A stretch of DNA of 64,000 nucleotides from Polytrichum commune (Eukaryota; Streptophyta; Polytrichopsida; Polytrichales; Polytrichaceae). This document shows positions 34,671 to 47,402 of this stretch, piece after piece. The stretch lies in NCBI GenBank assembly GCA_950295325.1, contig OX485803.1, positions 58,171,554 through 58,235,553 on the forward strand, in the 5' to 3' direction. A model generated the notes under the pieces. That model ran no database searches, was not told where the DNA came from, and worked only from the letters and a program-made list of their open reading frames with translations. The translations under genes were made by a program, and so were the position numbers. Within the stretch, counting starts at the first letter, position 1; every line of letters begins with the position of its first letter.

Positions 34671-37209
34671 AATAAGCTTGCAAATGCTTCTTTATAATTG
34701 ATCTAAGAATACATAAAATCTTAAGGTCATCAAGGATTAAATGTCTGGGAGACCTCAAACTAGACCTCTCCATGCACAAGAACATGTTTTGAGCTACATA
34801 CTTCCATTTGAAGCTAATCATATCAAAAGTGATGCTATCCAAAATAAAATCAGTTCACAAGTGCACTTTTGAATCAACAAGTATCTTGCCGTTATTGAAG
34901 ACTTAATTTCGGATATGCAACATTTGTACCCTTGGATGGAAATACATATATATTATAATTTGACATCAATGTCAAGTACGACTATATTTCTATTTTCTCC
35001 TTGACATAAGAAAATGTTTAGTATAATATTTCAACCCCGTATATTATATACAAAACACAAGGTCTAACTTGGTGAGGCCCGTACAAAGTGTACATGTGTG
35101 TAGCCGTATATCGAGACCCTTCACCCTTTAAGGCTTAAGCTCATATGTTGGAGGTTTTGGCGCCTCAATGCCACAGTGCATGAATTGAGTGATTTTGAAT
35201 TGGAATATGCACAAAGTGATAACTGTGCAGTTTGGAAGAATATCTCTAAAATGACCATGATCATTATAAGTTAGAGAATCGTAATGAGAATGAATCAACA
35301 TTGACAATATTTTTAAAGCGTACACATGAGAGAAGGTTTTTGGAAACTTGCTTAGCCACGACATCAAGATGACTACACTAAATAGTTGATTTAGTGTGGC
35401 ATTGAAATTGATGTGTCATGTTAATCAGAGTTGTCTTTATGATTTGTCATAAAGCATCAAGTGTCAGGTGACATTTTCTCTAGTTGCTACCCAATGAGCA
35501 TATGACAAATAATGTGGATCAATGATGAACAGTTTGGGCCAAACCAAATAAGATGTTTATATTTCTTCATTTTTGAGACATGAAATCAAAAAGCTAAGTC
35601 AAAATGCTTCCAAAGACAAGGAAGACATGTTATTAGCTCTTAAAGGCCAAAGCAAAATCTTTCTAGAACTACCTAAAACATTTTAGTCCAGTTTAAAAGC
35701 TTGTTGAAGAAACAACACCTCTTATGGTGGACCGAACCGTATAGATGGAAGCTTTGTAGAATTAGGATTTGTTCACACAAAATGTTAGCCATCCAAGTGT
35801 CTAAAATAAAAACATCATAATATAAATACGTACCCTAGTATTCTTGGGCAATCACCTCTACTTGGACAAAAATGTCCGCCATGGCCTTTAGGGTTTAAAG
35901 AGGGGAAGCGGAACCCCTCGGGTGTGCCAAACTGCCACGTAATTTAAGGAACCAACAACATGAACTAAAGAACTTTATCAAGACGTTTAGTGTAACACAT
36001 GATTGTTGAAAAAAATATGTACATTAATACATGCAATTAAATTGCCTTTGTGAATAAGTTGTCTCTTTACCCATGCAAACTACCTTGGATCAGATCCAAA
36101 TAGCAAGATATTGTAATTATATTTATTTATCCATATAGAAACCATCAAAGAGAATATATTTTTGTTATTATGGTAGTAGATATTAAAAATAGTGTGGGAT
36201 GGTGATTTATTAGTGTGAGGCAACTCTTTGCTAAATGAGGTAACCTTGGTCCTCGGAAGTCTTTCTCAATGATGTAATGTTTTTTAAAAAAAAATCAACC
36301 CCTTAGCAAATTAATGAAATTCTTCAGTCTTTTTTGGTTTTTCTAGAGGAGTGGTCTCATGTGGATTATCTAGCGCCAACAAAATGATTTGGTCTTTAAT
36401 GCCCTTCAATGGCATGATGAAACACATCAAATTGTGTGGGACCCCTTGGTTGACCTTGACAAACTTGAGTGGCAATGTACTCTTCAGGACTTGGAAAAAG
36501 CTCCACACCATTGGGCACAGGTGAGGCACCCCCTTCACAAATTTGGCAACACTCTTAAGTTTTGTATTTCATCTTTCTTCAAGTTTTTTGTATGTTACTA
36601 AGGTATTCTACAAGACAATTTAGAATACAAATCATATGGTTTTAAGGCAAACATTTGAAGCTCTATTGATTATGTCTTGCACACGTTTTTGAACTTGAAC
36701 ATGTAAACTTTGGATATTTAGCACAACACTTTTGATGATTGAGGTTGTAATTTTTTACTTTGAGGAGACAAACTTATATGAGGAAACACCAAGTTAGGGA
36801 AGATACTTGAACATAGATTTTCCTTAAGGGATGGTCCCCCCCACCCTCCTGGGTATTGAAGGATACACAAATATGTAGAAGAGTGGAATGGCCTCTAAAC
36901 AAGAGGATGTGCTAAGAAATGACTAAGCTTGAAAGTAAGGATAGAATTGCTCAAGAATTGCCCAACTCTCTCTCTTGTACATACTACAAGCATCCATTGA
37001 GAAAGAGAAATGAAAAATCTAACATATATGGCAATAACCAATGCAATATCTAAGTTTGTAGTGTGTCGTTACCATGAGAGGATTACATCCTTGGAGGTGT
37101 GAGTTTTAGTTTTTTTTCCACAAATTAGAGTTAATAGTAAAGTCACAAAAAATGGGGACCAACTCAAGTTTTTTGAAGGAAGTTTTCATATATAACACTT
37201 CCAACACTT
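34671..37209. other. Gene-less stretch
   Basis: A short CACTAAATAG..TTTAGTG palindrome at about 35376-35398 resembles a family A end. Minus frame 36311-36538 has no motif. No gene supported. Confidence 0.4.
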
Positions 37210-37400
37210 CTATCAGTGGTATGCGAAAAACTAGGGAGGGAAGTCGTATTGTTCTATTCTAGGACAACAAAACTTTGAGAGATTTTTGAAAGCTTTCCTC
37301 TTGAGTTTGGTTCTATTTGAAGACTACAAAAGTGGTGAGAGGAGCAAAGAGATACACATGCACATAGAAAATGAGAAGATTTTAGTTATATTAAAAATAA
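37210..37400. repeat. Dispersed repeat, copy 2 (partner near 4.43 kb)
   Basis: See copy at 4430-4630. Same orientation, similar length. Confidence 0.7.
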
Positions 37401-39119
37401 TACATGTTGGCGCTTAAAACCCATAGAAGCTCTTTAAGAATTTCCGGTTACACTTGAACAAGAGACCATTAAGGGACATTGACCCTAGTTTATACCCAAA
37501 TATATAAATAAATAGATAGATAAACGTTATTTATGATATGGAGCAAGCATGAATGAAAAGCCTCTTTGCCCTTGGGTGACTTTGCCCTTTCAGGGGATGG
37601 GCTCTATGTGTAGTATCCGAGTAGTACAACTACATGTGACAATTTATAAGGGGTCTAGGGATATCTTTAAATGCCTTGGTCATGTGAGTTTGGACACCTT
37701 AGAGCTAAGTAAGTTGGTTGCTAGGTGTTGTTGGTGATACAATTGTGAAGGTCCAAGTTTGAACTCCATGCATTCCTTGAAGAAGCTAGTGCCGCAAGAG
37801 AAACCTATCCCTTATTGTCCATCCCCATATGTTATGGTTAACACTATTACATGCAGCCAATTTCTTTGCAATTCCAAGCTCTTGTGCATTGCAATAGCAT
37901 GTACATTAGATTGGCCTTTTGGTGTGGGCCACAATAATGATCAGGAGCCCACATTAATTTCAACCCCCACACCAAAACTCTAGTTTACAAATTAGTGTGG
38001 ACCATTTTGAGCTACATGAAAGGCAACCATACTATGGTGATACTTTATCAAAGCCAACAAAAAAAATTATTTTCTTGAGTGAGGGTGCCACATGTCATGC
38101 AATAGTTGGTTGGAACATTTGACAAAGTTGATGTGGTATGGGAATCTACTTAATTTTGGCATGCCAAGTGTCTAATTTCATAAGGTGCTAAGGCGGGTGA
38201 TGGGAGTCCTTGTGAGGTCTATGGTTGAGGCATCCATAGTCGACCATGCCCATTTAACCGCTCACTAAGGTACTTGTAATGTTGACATGGATGAGATCTA
38301 TATTTTTTCAGGTGATGAAGTTAAGGTTTATGGTGGCTTGTGATTAATTACCCTCGTAAGAGTTTTGATAATTGTCATAGCCAAAATTTAGCATTTAGAT
38401 GAGCAATTATGAGTTAACTTATAGATTGATTGTGTGTACCAATCAGCTTTACCACTTTGAAATTTGTAGTAATTTTTGTATTCATGGAATATTATAAAAA
38501 AATTGCATTTTCCTTGGAATATGTTTCTCTTTCACAAGCAAATAATTCCCCACTATCACTCTTCTTAACGTAATATTGTTCAGCTGTGTCTATACGTTGG
38601 GTGAAACTGAGAGTAAACCAAATTGTATTTGAAATTATACTCACAGTAGAACACTGCATCGTCAAATTCAGGTTGAAAAACTTGGGTGAAGTAGTGTACG
38701 AGTTTTTCAACCTGAATCTAATATCAATTGAATAATGTTATGAAACAATTGCAAATTCTCTTATTTTATCGGTCATAAAAGCCTCAATCTTTATTGTCCA
38801 ACATATCCATGCAACTATCTGTGATGGTTATTAATAGTGCTCCTTTTTTATAAGTCCACCTTCATTTTAAGTGAAGATTTTTTTTAAATAATTTGTTTTG
38901 AGTGCTTGTGCCTTCCAATGTGACGGACAACATCAAATACTACTTTTCAAATGATGGGTTGAGAAAATCTTAATTTTCCACACAAAATTGAAGATCAAGT
39001 CACATTCTTTCAAAAGTAAATATAGTGAAGTTCGATTTCCTTACAATATTTAGTCCAAACTATGAACTCTCCAATTCCTCATGTTGCGCCATAACTCACA
39101 TATTGCCCTCCTATCCATA
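37401..39119. other. Gene-less stretch with small inverted repeats
   Basis: 37918-37978 is a short hairpin (ttttggtgtgggcc..cccccacaccaaaa). 38669-38713 has tcaggttgaaaaact inverted as agtttttcaacctga. 38055-38140 aligns with 48030-48110 ('cttgagtgagggtgcc', 'acatgtcatg', 'aatagttgg'). No gene supported. Confidence 0.45.
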
Positions 39120-39122
39120 TCC

Positions 39123-39470
39123 TCATACTCTATGCCACATAATGATACTTACATCAAAGCATCCAAAGTGTTCAACTTCAATGAAGCTTGCAAGCGGCTC
39201 TTGATAGTATTTGTCTTGAAAACGTCCATTTACAAATTGCAATGCTTGAGGGAATGACAAGTATTTTTTGGCCAGAGTTTCATGAAATATGGCCAATTGG
39301 TATACCACTTGTGGATGCCCCCCCCCCACACACAAAATTGCCATGCCTCATGCATGATTTGTTTTCATATCCATGCCTCAAAGTTTCTAGAAACTCAAGC
39401 AACTTGGCTCTACGTTCATCACTTTCAATTGATGTCAACCCAAATTTTATGATCAATCTCTCCAACCATT
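39123..39470 (-). pseudogene. Exon-like coding block broken at a G10 run, ends at a GTAAGT donor
   Basis: Two minus-strand frames abut at a homopolymer (C10 on plus, 39318-39327). Upstream of it: KQWLERLIIKFGLTSIE, then ESDERRAKLLEFLETL and HGYENKSCMRHGNFVCGG. Downstream in another frame: HPQVVYQLAIFHETLAKKYL, SFPQALQFVNGRFQDKYYQE, then PLASFIEVEHFGCFD. Right after the FD codons comes GTAAGTATC (GTAAGT at plus 39152-39147), an excellent 5' splice site. Composition looks protein-like on both sides of the run. I do not recognise the family. A one-base homopolymer change or a sequencing error would explain the split. Confidence 0.42.
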
Positions 39471-39519
39471 GCTTTCCAAGTGCTCAAAGACCCTAAACCT
39501 TAAACCCTGAAAGTGCTCT

Positions 39520-41559
39520 TCCAAGAGCTCAAAGTCTCATTATAGGCGAATCTAACTTACTTTCAAAAGATTCTTGATATTTCATATTAAGAATGCATAT
39601 GGTGACGATGAGCAAGATGGCTTCATGTAGTAGAAAAAAAATATCAACTCACTTAAGAAAGAAGCTATCACCAAAAAGTAACCCAAACAAACTTCGATTG
39701 TTGAATCAAAAGTGTGCATTATGAGTATACAAATTTGCAAAACAAGACATTCACTTTGCATGATATTTATATAAAGTGTGATATTATGCTCATCCAAAAA
39801 ATTATGCATTTGCTTGTTTGAACATTCAATTTAAACCCCTGGACATTTATGAGGAGTGTTTTAGTCGTTGAATACACTTGAACATGGAATCTCAAAATTC
39901 TTAAAGGTTGAGGTTGTGATTATAAGGACTTCATAACAAAAAAAATAATTCAAACGAAGATACACAAACTTTGACATAGCAAGCTACAACTGATGATGAA
40001 TGAATGCAAAAAAATTTCTCCTTTAATTCTCCAATTGCTAATTGGGTATAAGCAAACCATACTATCCTTATTTTGATGTCACACTATAATTTTCTACAAC
40101 CCAATGATAAGCTACAATAAATCCTACACTCATTGGTATTTGCATCATATAAATTAAGACTCATTATAATATTAATAAAAAGACATTTAGAGAAAATATA
40201 TTGTCTTACCAAATGTTACATCATATAAAGGATTTTATGTCAATTACATATCCAAGGTCACAGTCCCTATGAAACATGATTATCGACTTATTCTTTTCAA
40301 CTTGTGTAAAGAAAATGTACAATATTTGTTTTAAAATTCATGAATATAGTATGAATTATATAATTGATGTTTGTAAACAATTTTGAGGACATGTTTGAAG
40401 GCTTAGGACTTTTCGAATGCCCACTAACAACATGCAATGATGAAGTCTCAAATAGCTTCATAAATATGTCTTTGCATATGTTCTTTTCATTGAAGTTATA
40501 TTATATGATGCAAAACATGATTCCAAGTACTCACCTCTTTTTTTTAAAGTATTTTTCTACATCTATTCTATACAATGATAATGTCAGTACTATGCCGTAT
40601 GTGGTGGATAGGGAGATTGGTTTGGTACATACATAATGGATAGAGTTCTGGTCTTGAATATGTGGTGGATAGGGTTTTGGGCATGTGTAGGGTTCATCCA
40701 TGGAAGTGCTTAATGGGACTTCAAAATTCCCCCAAAAATGGATACTCTAGCTTGCTTTCACTCAATTTTGGAGAACCTCAAAATTGGAAATATACAAACA
40801 CCTTGAAACCTTCAATGTATAACTAAGCCAACATCCCAAGCAAGAAATATAGAAATAGTTACTGAAGGATTTTAATGCAAAAAATCCAAATTAACCTAAA
40901 TTTGTATTGCCCTCGCATAGAATACATCAAACCAAAATTAGGTGGATGACTTGTGGAGTGTAATCAGAGCTCCTACAAATTTGCAACTCAAAGATTTCAT
41001 GGAAAAAACCAAAGCAATATTATGAACATCTTCAAATTTGACACTGTAGTTGGCATGGTTGTAAATGATACATGTTGATGCGGAGAATTTGAAGAAAGAG
41101 TGTTTTCTACATACTCGGGAAGAAGGTTTACATGTCATGTATGATGCTAATGCTAAAGCTCAAGCAAAAGCAAGGGAGGGGGGGGGGGTTAGTCTATACC
41201 ATTAAGAGTTTCTCAAACATATTTGTTTATGCCTATACAACAAGTTTTGGGTGTTTTCTTCTCTACTTACTTCTAATGTACAAGAATAAAGTTGTGCTTG
41301 AAAAATGCACTTACTTCCAATCAAGAACCTCCAACATAAACAATTATGTCCAATCCAAAATTTATGTTCGGATCTTGTTTGTGAGCATGTTGATTGGCAA
41401 TCTCCCGGAATAGTTTGAGATTGGAAACTGGAATTCACCATTGTAGATATAATTCAATTTACTATGAGAGCATGTACATAAAAAACTCAACACAAACTCA
41501 AATTGGGTTTGGTTAGGTGCCACTTATAGGTGTAGAAATTGACTCCTGTCTCCCCCAGG
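39520..41559. other. Gene-less stretch
   Basis: No supported gene. G11 run at 41178-41188. A small local duplication ('tatgtggtggataggg' twice) lies at 40597-40675. Confidence 0.4.
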
Positions 41560-42058
41560 GGGTGGACTCTTCATTGGAAACCTAAATGATGTGTGTGGAT
41601 GACCATGAAATAAAACCCCCTATATACGAGAATTTTATAGAGAAAAAAAATGTATAAGTACTTAATAGTAGGTTAAAAAATGGACCCATGTATTTATATT
41701 AAGCTTTTCAATATAATGTGATAAATGCTTCACGACATACGCAAAATATAAAACATTAAAATAAATAAGTCTATATAACGTATACAAGTCATCGGGTACT
41801 ATTACCATATGATAGCAATGGATGAACATGTAAACTAGATGAAAGTAGCACATCTATTGTCAAATTTCTCTCTAAACCATACAACCCCCTTTTGTACATC
41901 TGGATCTACTTCAAAACTCTTAATGGCCTTTTCAAATGTACACTCTGGGGGAAGAAATTACCTCTCCCTTATGTATATTGTATATGCTAATGCCTCAAAT
42001 AATACCCCCTTATTACAGTCACATTAGTTCCTACATGGTTGGAAGAGTCCACCCCAAG
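41560..42058 (+). repeat. Long direct repeat, left copy (about 0.5 kb)
   Basis: Aligns with 43570-44285: 'tcttcattggaaacctaaat / tcttcattgaaaacctaaat', 'ttatagagaaa', 'aatgtgataaatgc', 'attgtcaaatt', 'cccccttttgtacatct / cccccttttgcacatct', 'actcttaat', 'cacattagttcctacatgg / cacattagtttgtacatgg'. Relative to the right copy it lacks about 0.2 kb (43830-44040). Confidence 0.8.
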
Positions 42059-42186
42059 GGTATCCCCTAAGTCAGTATGAACTCAAAGTGTGGCTTATAT
42101 ATTACGGGAAATTAAAAGTTTGCTTGTCCATATTTATGGGATATGGTTTAGGATAATGGTTGAGGGGACCTTTCTTTTAACATGTT

Positions 42187-42230
42187 GATTATTATTATTA
42201 TTATTATTATTATTTTTATTTTTATTTTTA
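42187..42230. repeat. (ATT)n then (TTTTA)n microsatellite
   Basis: ATT triplets grade into 'atttttatttttatttt'. Confidence 0.9.
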
Positions 42231-42467
42231 CCTTTCCATGTGACAGGCAAGATGAATTTCAAACTCTACATGCCTTTCTTTTTTCTTGTGACGGGTGCAA
42301 AATGGAGGCTTTGTTACTAATGTTGAATGCAACCCTACTTTTGAGAATGCTTTTTGTGGTTCATATAAACATCATAAACTAGGTTTTTTTTAAAGGTTAT
42401 TGTAGACATTAAAAATGTTGTTCGTTGGCTTCATCAGAGCTAAGCTTACTTCCTTGAATCTAAGTTA

Positions 42468-42916
42468 CAGTTTACCCTCTATAAATGTTAACCCTCGGGA
42501 GTGGATCAAAGTTAACATTTATAGAGGTGTTAACAATTAACAATTATAAAATTATTTTTTTGAGCAATATACAAATCTTAACATTTATAAATATAAGCAA
42601 TTGTGAAGAGTCCTTGTGAGAGAATACCATTCATAAAATTGCAAACCCAATCAAAACTTTATTCAATATCAAGTTTACAAATCACAAGTGAAGTATGAAT
42701 CAATGGTTCTTTGGTGAGATTCATCTGCATGCACAACTTGCAAATTGTGTTAACTCGTTAACATTTATAAAGTCAAATTTACAAAGAAGGGAGTACCATT
42801 TTGTTAAAAGTTAACACGTTTAACATTTATAGTGTGCAATATGTGGGGAGTAGAAGAAAGTTAACATTTAGAGAGGGTTAACACTTATAGGTGTAACATT
42901 TATAGAGGGTGGACTG
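42468..42916. mobile_element. Emigrant/pogo-like MITE
   Basis: Ends CAGTTTACCCTCTATAAATG and, inverted, CAGTCCACCCTCTATAAATG, each flanked by TA. Plant Emigrant/Lemi1 (pogo-group Tc1/mariner) ends have the form CAGT-x-x-AACCTCTATAAATTAAT, so the match is close. TTAACATTTATA-type motifs recur through the 449 bp as subterminal repeats (42520, 42579, 42759, 42808, 42861, 42895). Non-coding. Confidence 0.85.
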
Positions 42917-42960
42917 TACTCTCCATGAAGATTCTCATTTGGATATTGGATCACAACAGT

Positions 42961-43188
42961 GCCCGGGAAGGAAGTTTTGGGGCATAGTTGGTCAAGATCC
43001 TAGTGATTCTAAATCCAACCAGTTACATGTTGACATCTTCCGGTTTTGCTTTCATTCATTTGAGGTATATTCTTCCATAGATTCCTCTAAAATGATCAGT
43101 AATTCTCCTCAAGTCTCCAACTTCAACCGGTTATTTCTCAAACTCAACTGGCTCATCTGCAATTAACTAATCACCGGTTCTTCCCGGA
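42961..43188 (+). mobile_element. MITE family G, copy 3 (best ends)
   Basis: Ends gcccgggaag and, inverted, gtccgggaag. Core 'ctccaacttcaaccggttat', 'ttctcaaactcaactgg'. It lies 44 bp right of the pogo-like MITE, and both lie between the arms of the long direct repeat. Confidence 0.78.
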
Positions 43189-43569
43189 CATAGGTTCACA
43201 ACACCTACCATTGGAAGGGGCACATGGAGGTATAAAACCCCACTCGCCCAAGCTTGTTTTTGAGTCCATTTCAATTGGGTACCGCTAGATGAAATCGGGT
43301 GTCCAACCCCAAGCTAGGGGTCACTTATCTTTAAAATAGAAATGTTTGGAGTATCTATTCAATGGTTCCCACCGGTAGGCAACTCAAAAAGGTACTTGCC
43401 CTCTTCTATGTGTCACATTAAGGTTTTGGAGAATATGATCAATAAATATTGTACAATATTCATCTGTATTATGTAAACCAATTGTTTTTGGTTTCATTGG
43501 CATCGAATTTGTTAAAGAGTGCTAAATCATATCATTGAAGTTTGAAACAATTTTCACAAGCCATGTGTT

Positions 43570-44285
43570 CATAACTTGGGGGCTGGACTCTTCATTGAAA
43601 ACCTAAATGACATGCATGGATCACTGTGAAATAAACCCCCTGTATATGAAAAGTTTATAGAGAAAGTAGATGTATATGTACTAACGGCAAGCTAGAAAAT
43701 GGACTCATGTATTGATATCGAACTTATCAATTTAATGTGATAAATGCCTCCACTACATATACAAAATATACACCATGAGTTAATTATGCCTTCATTGCAT
43801 ATAAAATCCATGTTCACTTTCTAATGAGAAAGTTAGTGAACGTTTTTCTCATAGATAGCATGTAACTTAATGATTGCATCAAACAAACAAAGACAAAAAG
43901 CACAATACTTAGCCACAATATGGAGAGCAATACTCAAGGGAGCCCATGTGCACTCCAAGAGGTTCTAGCTTGTCATGAACGCCTAATGTGATCCCTATCA
44001 AGAATGGACAAGGGAGTCATTCAAGAGTATGACCATGTGAGAACAAGGAGTGATTGTAAATTGGATGAAACTAACACATATTGTCAAATTTTATTTCTAA
44101 ACCTTAGGGCCCCCTTTTGCACATCTACCTTTGCTTCCAAACTCTTAATAACTTTTTAAATGTACACATTAGAGAAAGTGAATACCTCTTCCTTATGTAG
44201 ACTATGCACACTAGTGCATCGAATAATATCCCTTCTTACAATCACATTAGTTTGTACATGGTATGAAAAATCCACCCCCAGGGTC
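43570..44285 (+). repeat. Long direct repeat, right copy (about 0.7 kb)
   Basis: Partner of 41560-42058; contains an extra 0.2 kb at 43830-44040. No coding frame is conserved between the copies, so this is a duplication or a pair of non-coding element ends, not a gene pair. Confidence 0.8.
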
Positions 44286-44506
44286 CAAAACAAGCTAATC
44301 ATCCTAGCACTCCTATGTAAGGTTAGGCATACCCAAAACCAACACTATGTACCAACATGTCATACATTTGAAAACCTCCAAATGTAGTGGTACATAATGT
44401 TGGTTTCAAGCTTGGTGTTGGTTTTGGGTGTCCGTGTTTGACATCTCTTCATCTTATATAATGGAAACATCTTTAAAATATAGCAAGCTTTGATCAATTC
44501 ACTCAT

Positions 44507-44690
44507 GGCCACTTTACACTATAGCCTAGGGCCGTGATTTTGAAATTGTGACTACATGGTCCTTGGAACCTTTCCCAAGGCCATACCATGGAAAATTGAA
44601 GTTGATTTGTTTATGCTCACAAACCTTCAAGTGTAGTGCCAAAATGTATGTGATTAGACTTGGTGACCAAATGCTACTTCAATAACATCC
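44507..44690 (+). mobile_element. MITE family E, partial copy
   Basis: 'tggccactttacac', 'gccgtgattttgaaattgtga', 'cttcaagtgtagtg', 'ccaaatgctacttcaat' match family E internal phrases at 59270-59440. The right end is missing. Confidence 0.55.
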
Positions 44691-44859
44691 TACTTATGTG
44701 GACCCTTCCACAAAAACAACTTTTAAATAATCAAGGGTTGCAAGATGCCGGAGAGTCATGAATTCTTGGTTTTGTGTTGAACCCACCTTTTAACGATGGG
44801 CTTGATGCATAATTTGGTAGACCATGAAACATATCTATTAGTAAGGTTTTAAGTATATT

Positions 44860-45085
44860 TGGATTTATGCATGACTTTTAGGACAGTTCCAATGTACACT
44901 AGATGGCAAAGCGAACACTAGATTGCAATACTACACACATATGATGGTTGAAGAACATGGAATACAAAAATTTGAAGGTGTGGTTGTTGTTGTTGTTGTC
45001 AGTTGATGTTTTTGTCCTCACAAGTGCACATCCCTTATTATTTTAAACAAGTGGTTTGTCCAAATATACTTAAATGTCAATTTAT
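44860..45085 (+). repeat. Dispersed repeat, copy 2 (partner at 22.77 kb)
   Basis: See 22765-22985. A GTT microsatellite expansion ('gttgttgttgttgttg') occurs in this copy at the position of 'gttatttttgttttt' in the other. Confidence 0.75.
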
Positions 45086-47255
45086 TGCATGCCATGTAGG
45101 ACTCTATGTATATTTACTCACCCATTCAAATCTCCTTGGTCCTTGAATCCCTCGAACTCTAATAAATAATGTTTGGTAATAACACTTGAAAATAATAAAC
45201 TCTAATGCATTACATTGAAGTGGAATGTTCTCCATTTTTTTTATTGACAGTGAGAGATTTTAGATTTCAATGGTCACGGCCCCTCAAGCTCCAGTGGAAA
45301 GTGCCCCTTCATCCCAACGCTCAGTTTGCATAACTGAAAAAAATTTCCTCCCTAAATCTACACAATTTAAGCACTAGATTTGGCACTCAAAGTGAGGGTT
45401 AAAAAACCAGTCTGTTGTCACTTGGAGTTATGTGGTTCTATGGTTTATCTTGAGAACAACAATTATCTTCTATGAAGCATGTTATCTTAAGTGTTTTGCA
45501 TGCTGTAATTTTTTGCCACTCTGTCACCAATTAAGTACATAGTAAAAATACACATTAATGTGTAATCTTAAATAAATACCTTACACTATACGTATGACAT
45601 AGATATTCCAAATGTATGATCATTTACCTTTTGTATTCTGGTCCTAGTTACATAATATGGCTACATCATTTTAACTCATAATGCCATTTGTACCATATAA
45701 GGTTCCTTGAGTTCTACATACTGCAAATTTATCTATAGGTGTTTTGTAGTGAGGATTAAAATCACACCCCAGAAATGTTGAAGATAATTGGATGAAATAA
45801 AACCACATGTTTTTTTTTACCTCTCTTGCAATTGATTTTTCAATTTGTACCAAAAATAAAACAAAAAAACACATGTTTTTGTAGGCTTGAACTTTATGCT
45901 TTTGTGTGTGATTACGTTAGTAAAGTCTTTTTTTTTATAGGAAGTTGTTGTGCATGTTTGAGGTTGCAATTTGCAGATGGTGAAATTAGACTATTAGCAC
46001 CTTGACCAATTAAGTTTATAGGAATTTTTGGCCATGAATAATATTAGTTGCATGTTTCTAAGCACTTCTCATGCTCATAAGAACAATGATGCACGTAGAG
46101 CTATGATGAAGGGGTGCATACACGGGTGGGGCACCCTATTAGGAATCATGAATGTTTTCTTGTGATTGTTGCAAGGAATCTAAAAATGCCTCCCACATAT
46201 AAAATTATGTCACACAAAGTTGGTAGGGATATACAATCAATTTTATAACTTGAAGTTTTGTCCACGACCACTTGCATACTATTTCTTATGGTTATATTAT
46301 TATACACCTCATGCTTCAAGATGAATAATTGTACATGTTTTCTATGTGGTTGATATTACTTCATGTTTTAATCACTCCCTTACATCCTCATTTGGATGAA
46401 GGTCCTTTCTCATGTTGGCCTATAGTGGATAATTTGATGTCTGTGTTCAAAATCTAAAATCTATAAAAACATGGGTTTTTACAAATGTATAAGCTCCGTA
46501 GCTTTGTTATTTATAGATTGATTGAACTATGTTGCATCTTATAATATATGATATCACACGAAATAAAATAGTTTGCTCCCCTTTAAGAAAAACATGCAAT
46601 TGTGTCATTGATGCAATGGAAAGGACATTTGAAATAAATCAAAAACACTAATACTTTCAATTTTGGTGAATTTTTTTTATAAGGTAAACAAACTCAACTA
46701 TTTTATATTTACCTTTTCAGATGACCGACATACAACACAAGATGGCAAAATACACGCCCCTCATTGAAACCACTGCATCTTTAGGATGGCAAATTTGGCC
46801 ACTTATAGTCCTCACGCCATGAGAACGAGGGGGTTTACAAAAATAACCTCAACAACCTCAACCCATTCCATCAAAAAAAATCCAACTACAACTCCATACA
46901 ACTACCATCCAATCTCTCTTTGTCATCATCCTAAATAAATGGAGACTTGAAAGCAAAACCATGGTTACCTAGCAACCAAGCCACAAAAAAACCTTGTGCC
47001 AACGTTGACCCATTGGAGAAGGCATTCCTAAGCTCACATTGCAGTAGAAATAATGGTACTTGCTCTCACATATCTCTTAGTGCCCCCCCCCCCTCTAGGA
47101 TTCCTAACCGCAAACCTTCGTTACAACAAGAACACACCCTCTCCACCATCAACAACCCTGACCCAAGGTACATGCATTCCTATCTTGCATAGGGAGAGAA
47201 GAAACGTTGACCATGTGATCAGCGTGATTGGAATACCCGTTCGACCCACCCTTGG
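45086..47255. other. Gene-less stretch
   Basis: AT-rich, no gene or element with ends. A C11 run lies at 47083-47093. Overlapping plus frames at 46947-47346 run across that homopolymer into the SINE fragment and are not supported. Confidence 0.4.
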
Positions 47256-47269
47256 CATTAAACCCTCAG

Positions 47270-47402
47270 GTCATAATACCAGTGGTGCAGGATTACTAAC
47301 CCCTCTCGGGGTGGGCACTATAGTGACACACTATACTAGTTCCTAGCTAGCCACTAGTGCCTTGAGGATACCGGACATGGAATCCCCCCAAAGGGCTTTG
47401 GG
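47270..47402 (-). mobile_element. SINE fragment, inverted copy of the 33.5-kb SINE
   Basis: Reverse complement matches 33661-33767: 'caaagccctttggggggat', 'accatgtctggta / tccatgtccggta', 'aaggcactagtggctagcta', 'ggaactagtatagtgtgtca'. The tRNA-related head is absent, so it is truncated or was joined to a different 3' body. Confidence 0.75.

Noticed and set aside
40597-40675. Short 'gtggatagggttt' repetition as a telomere-like or satellite array
   Set aside because: Only two to three imperfect units; too short to call.
46947-47346. Overlapping 81- and 97-codon plus-strand frames
   Set aside because: They run through a C11 homopolymer into an inverted SINE fragment.
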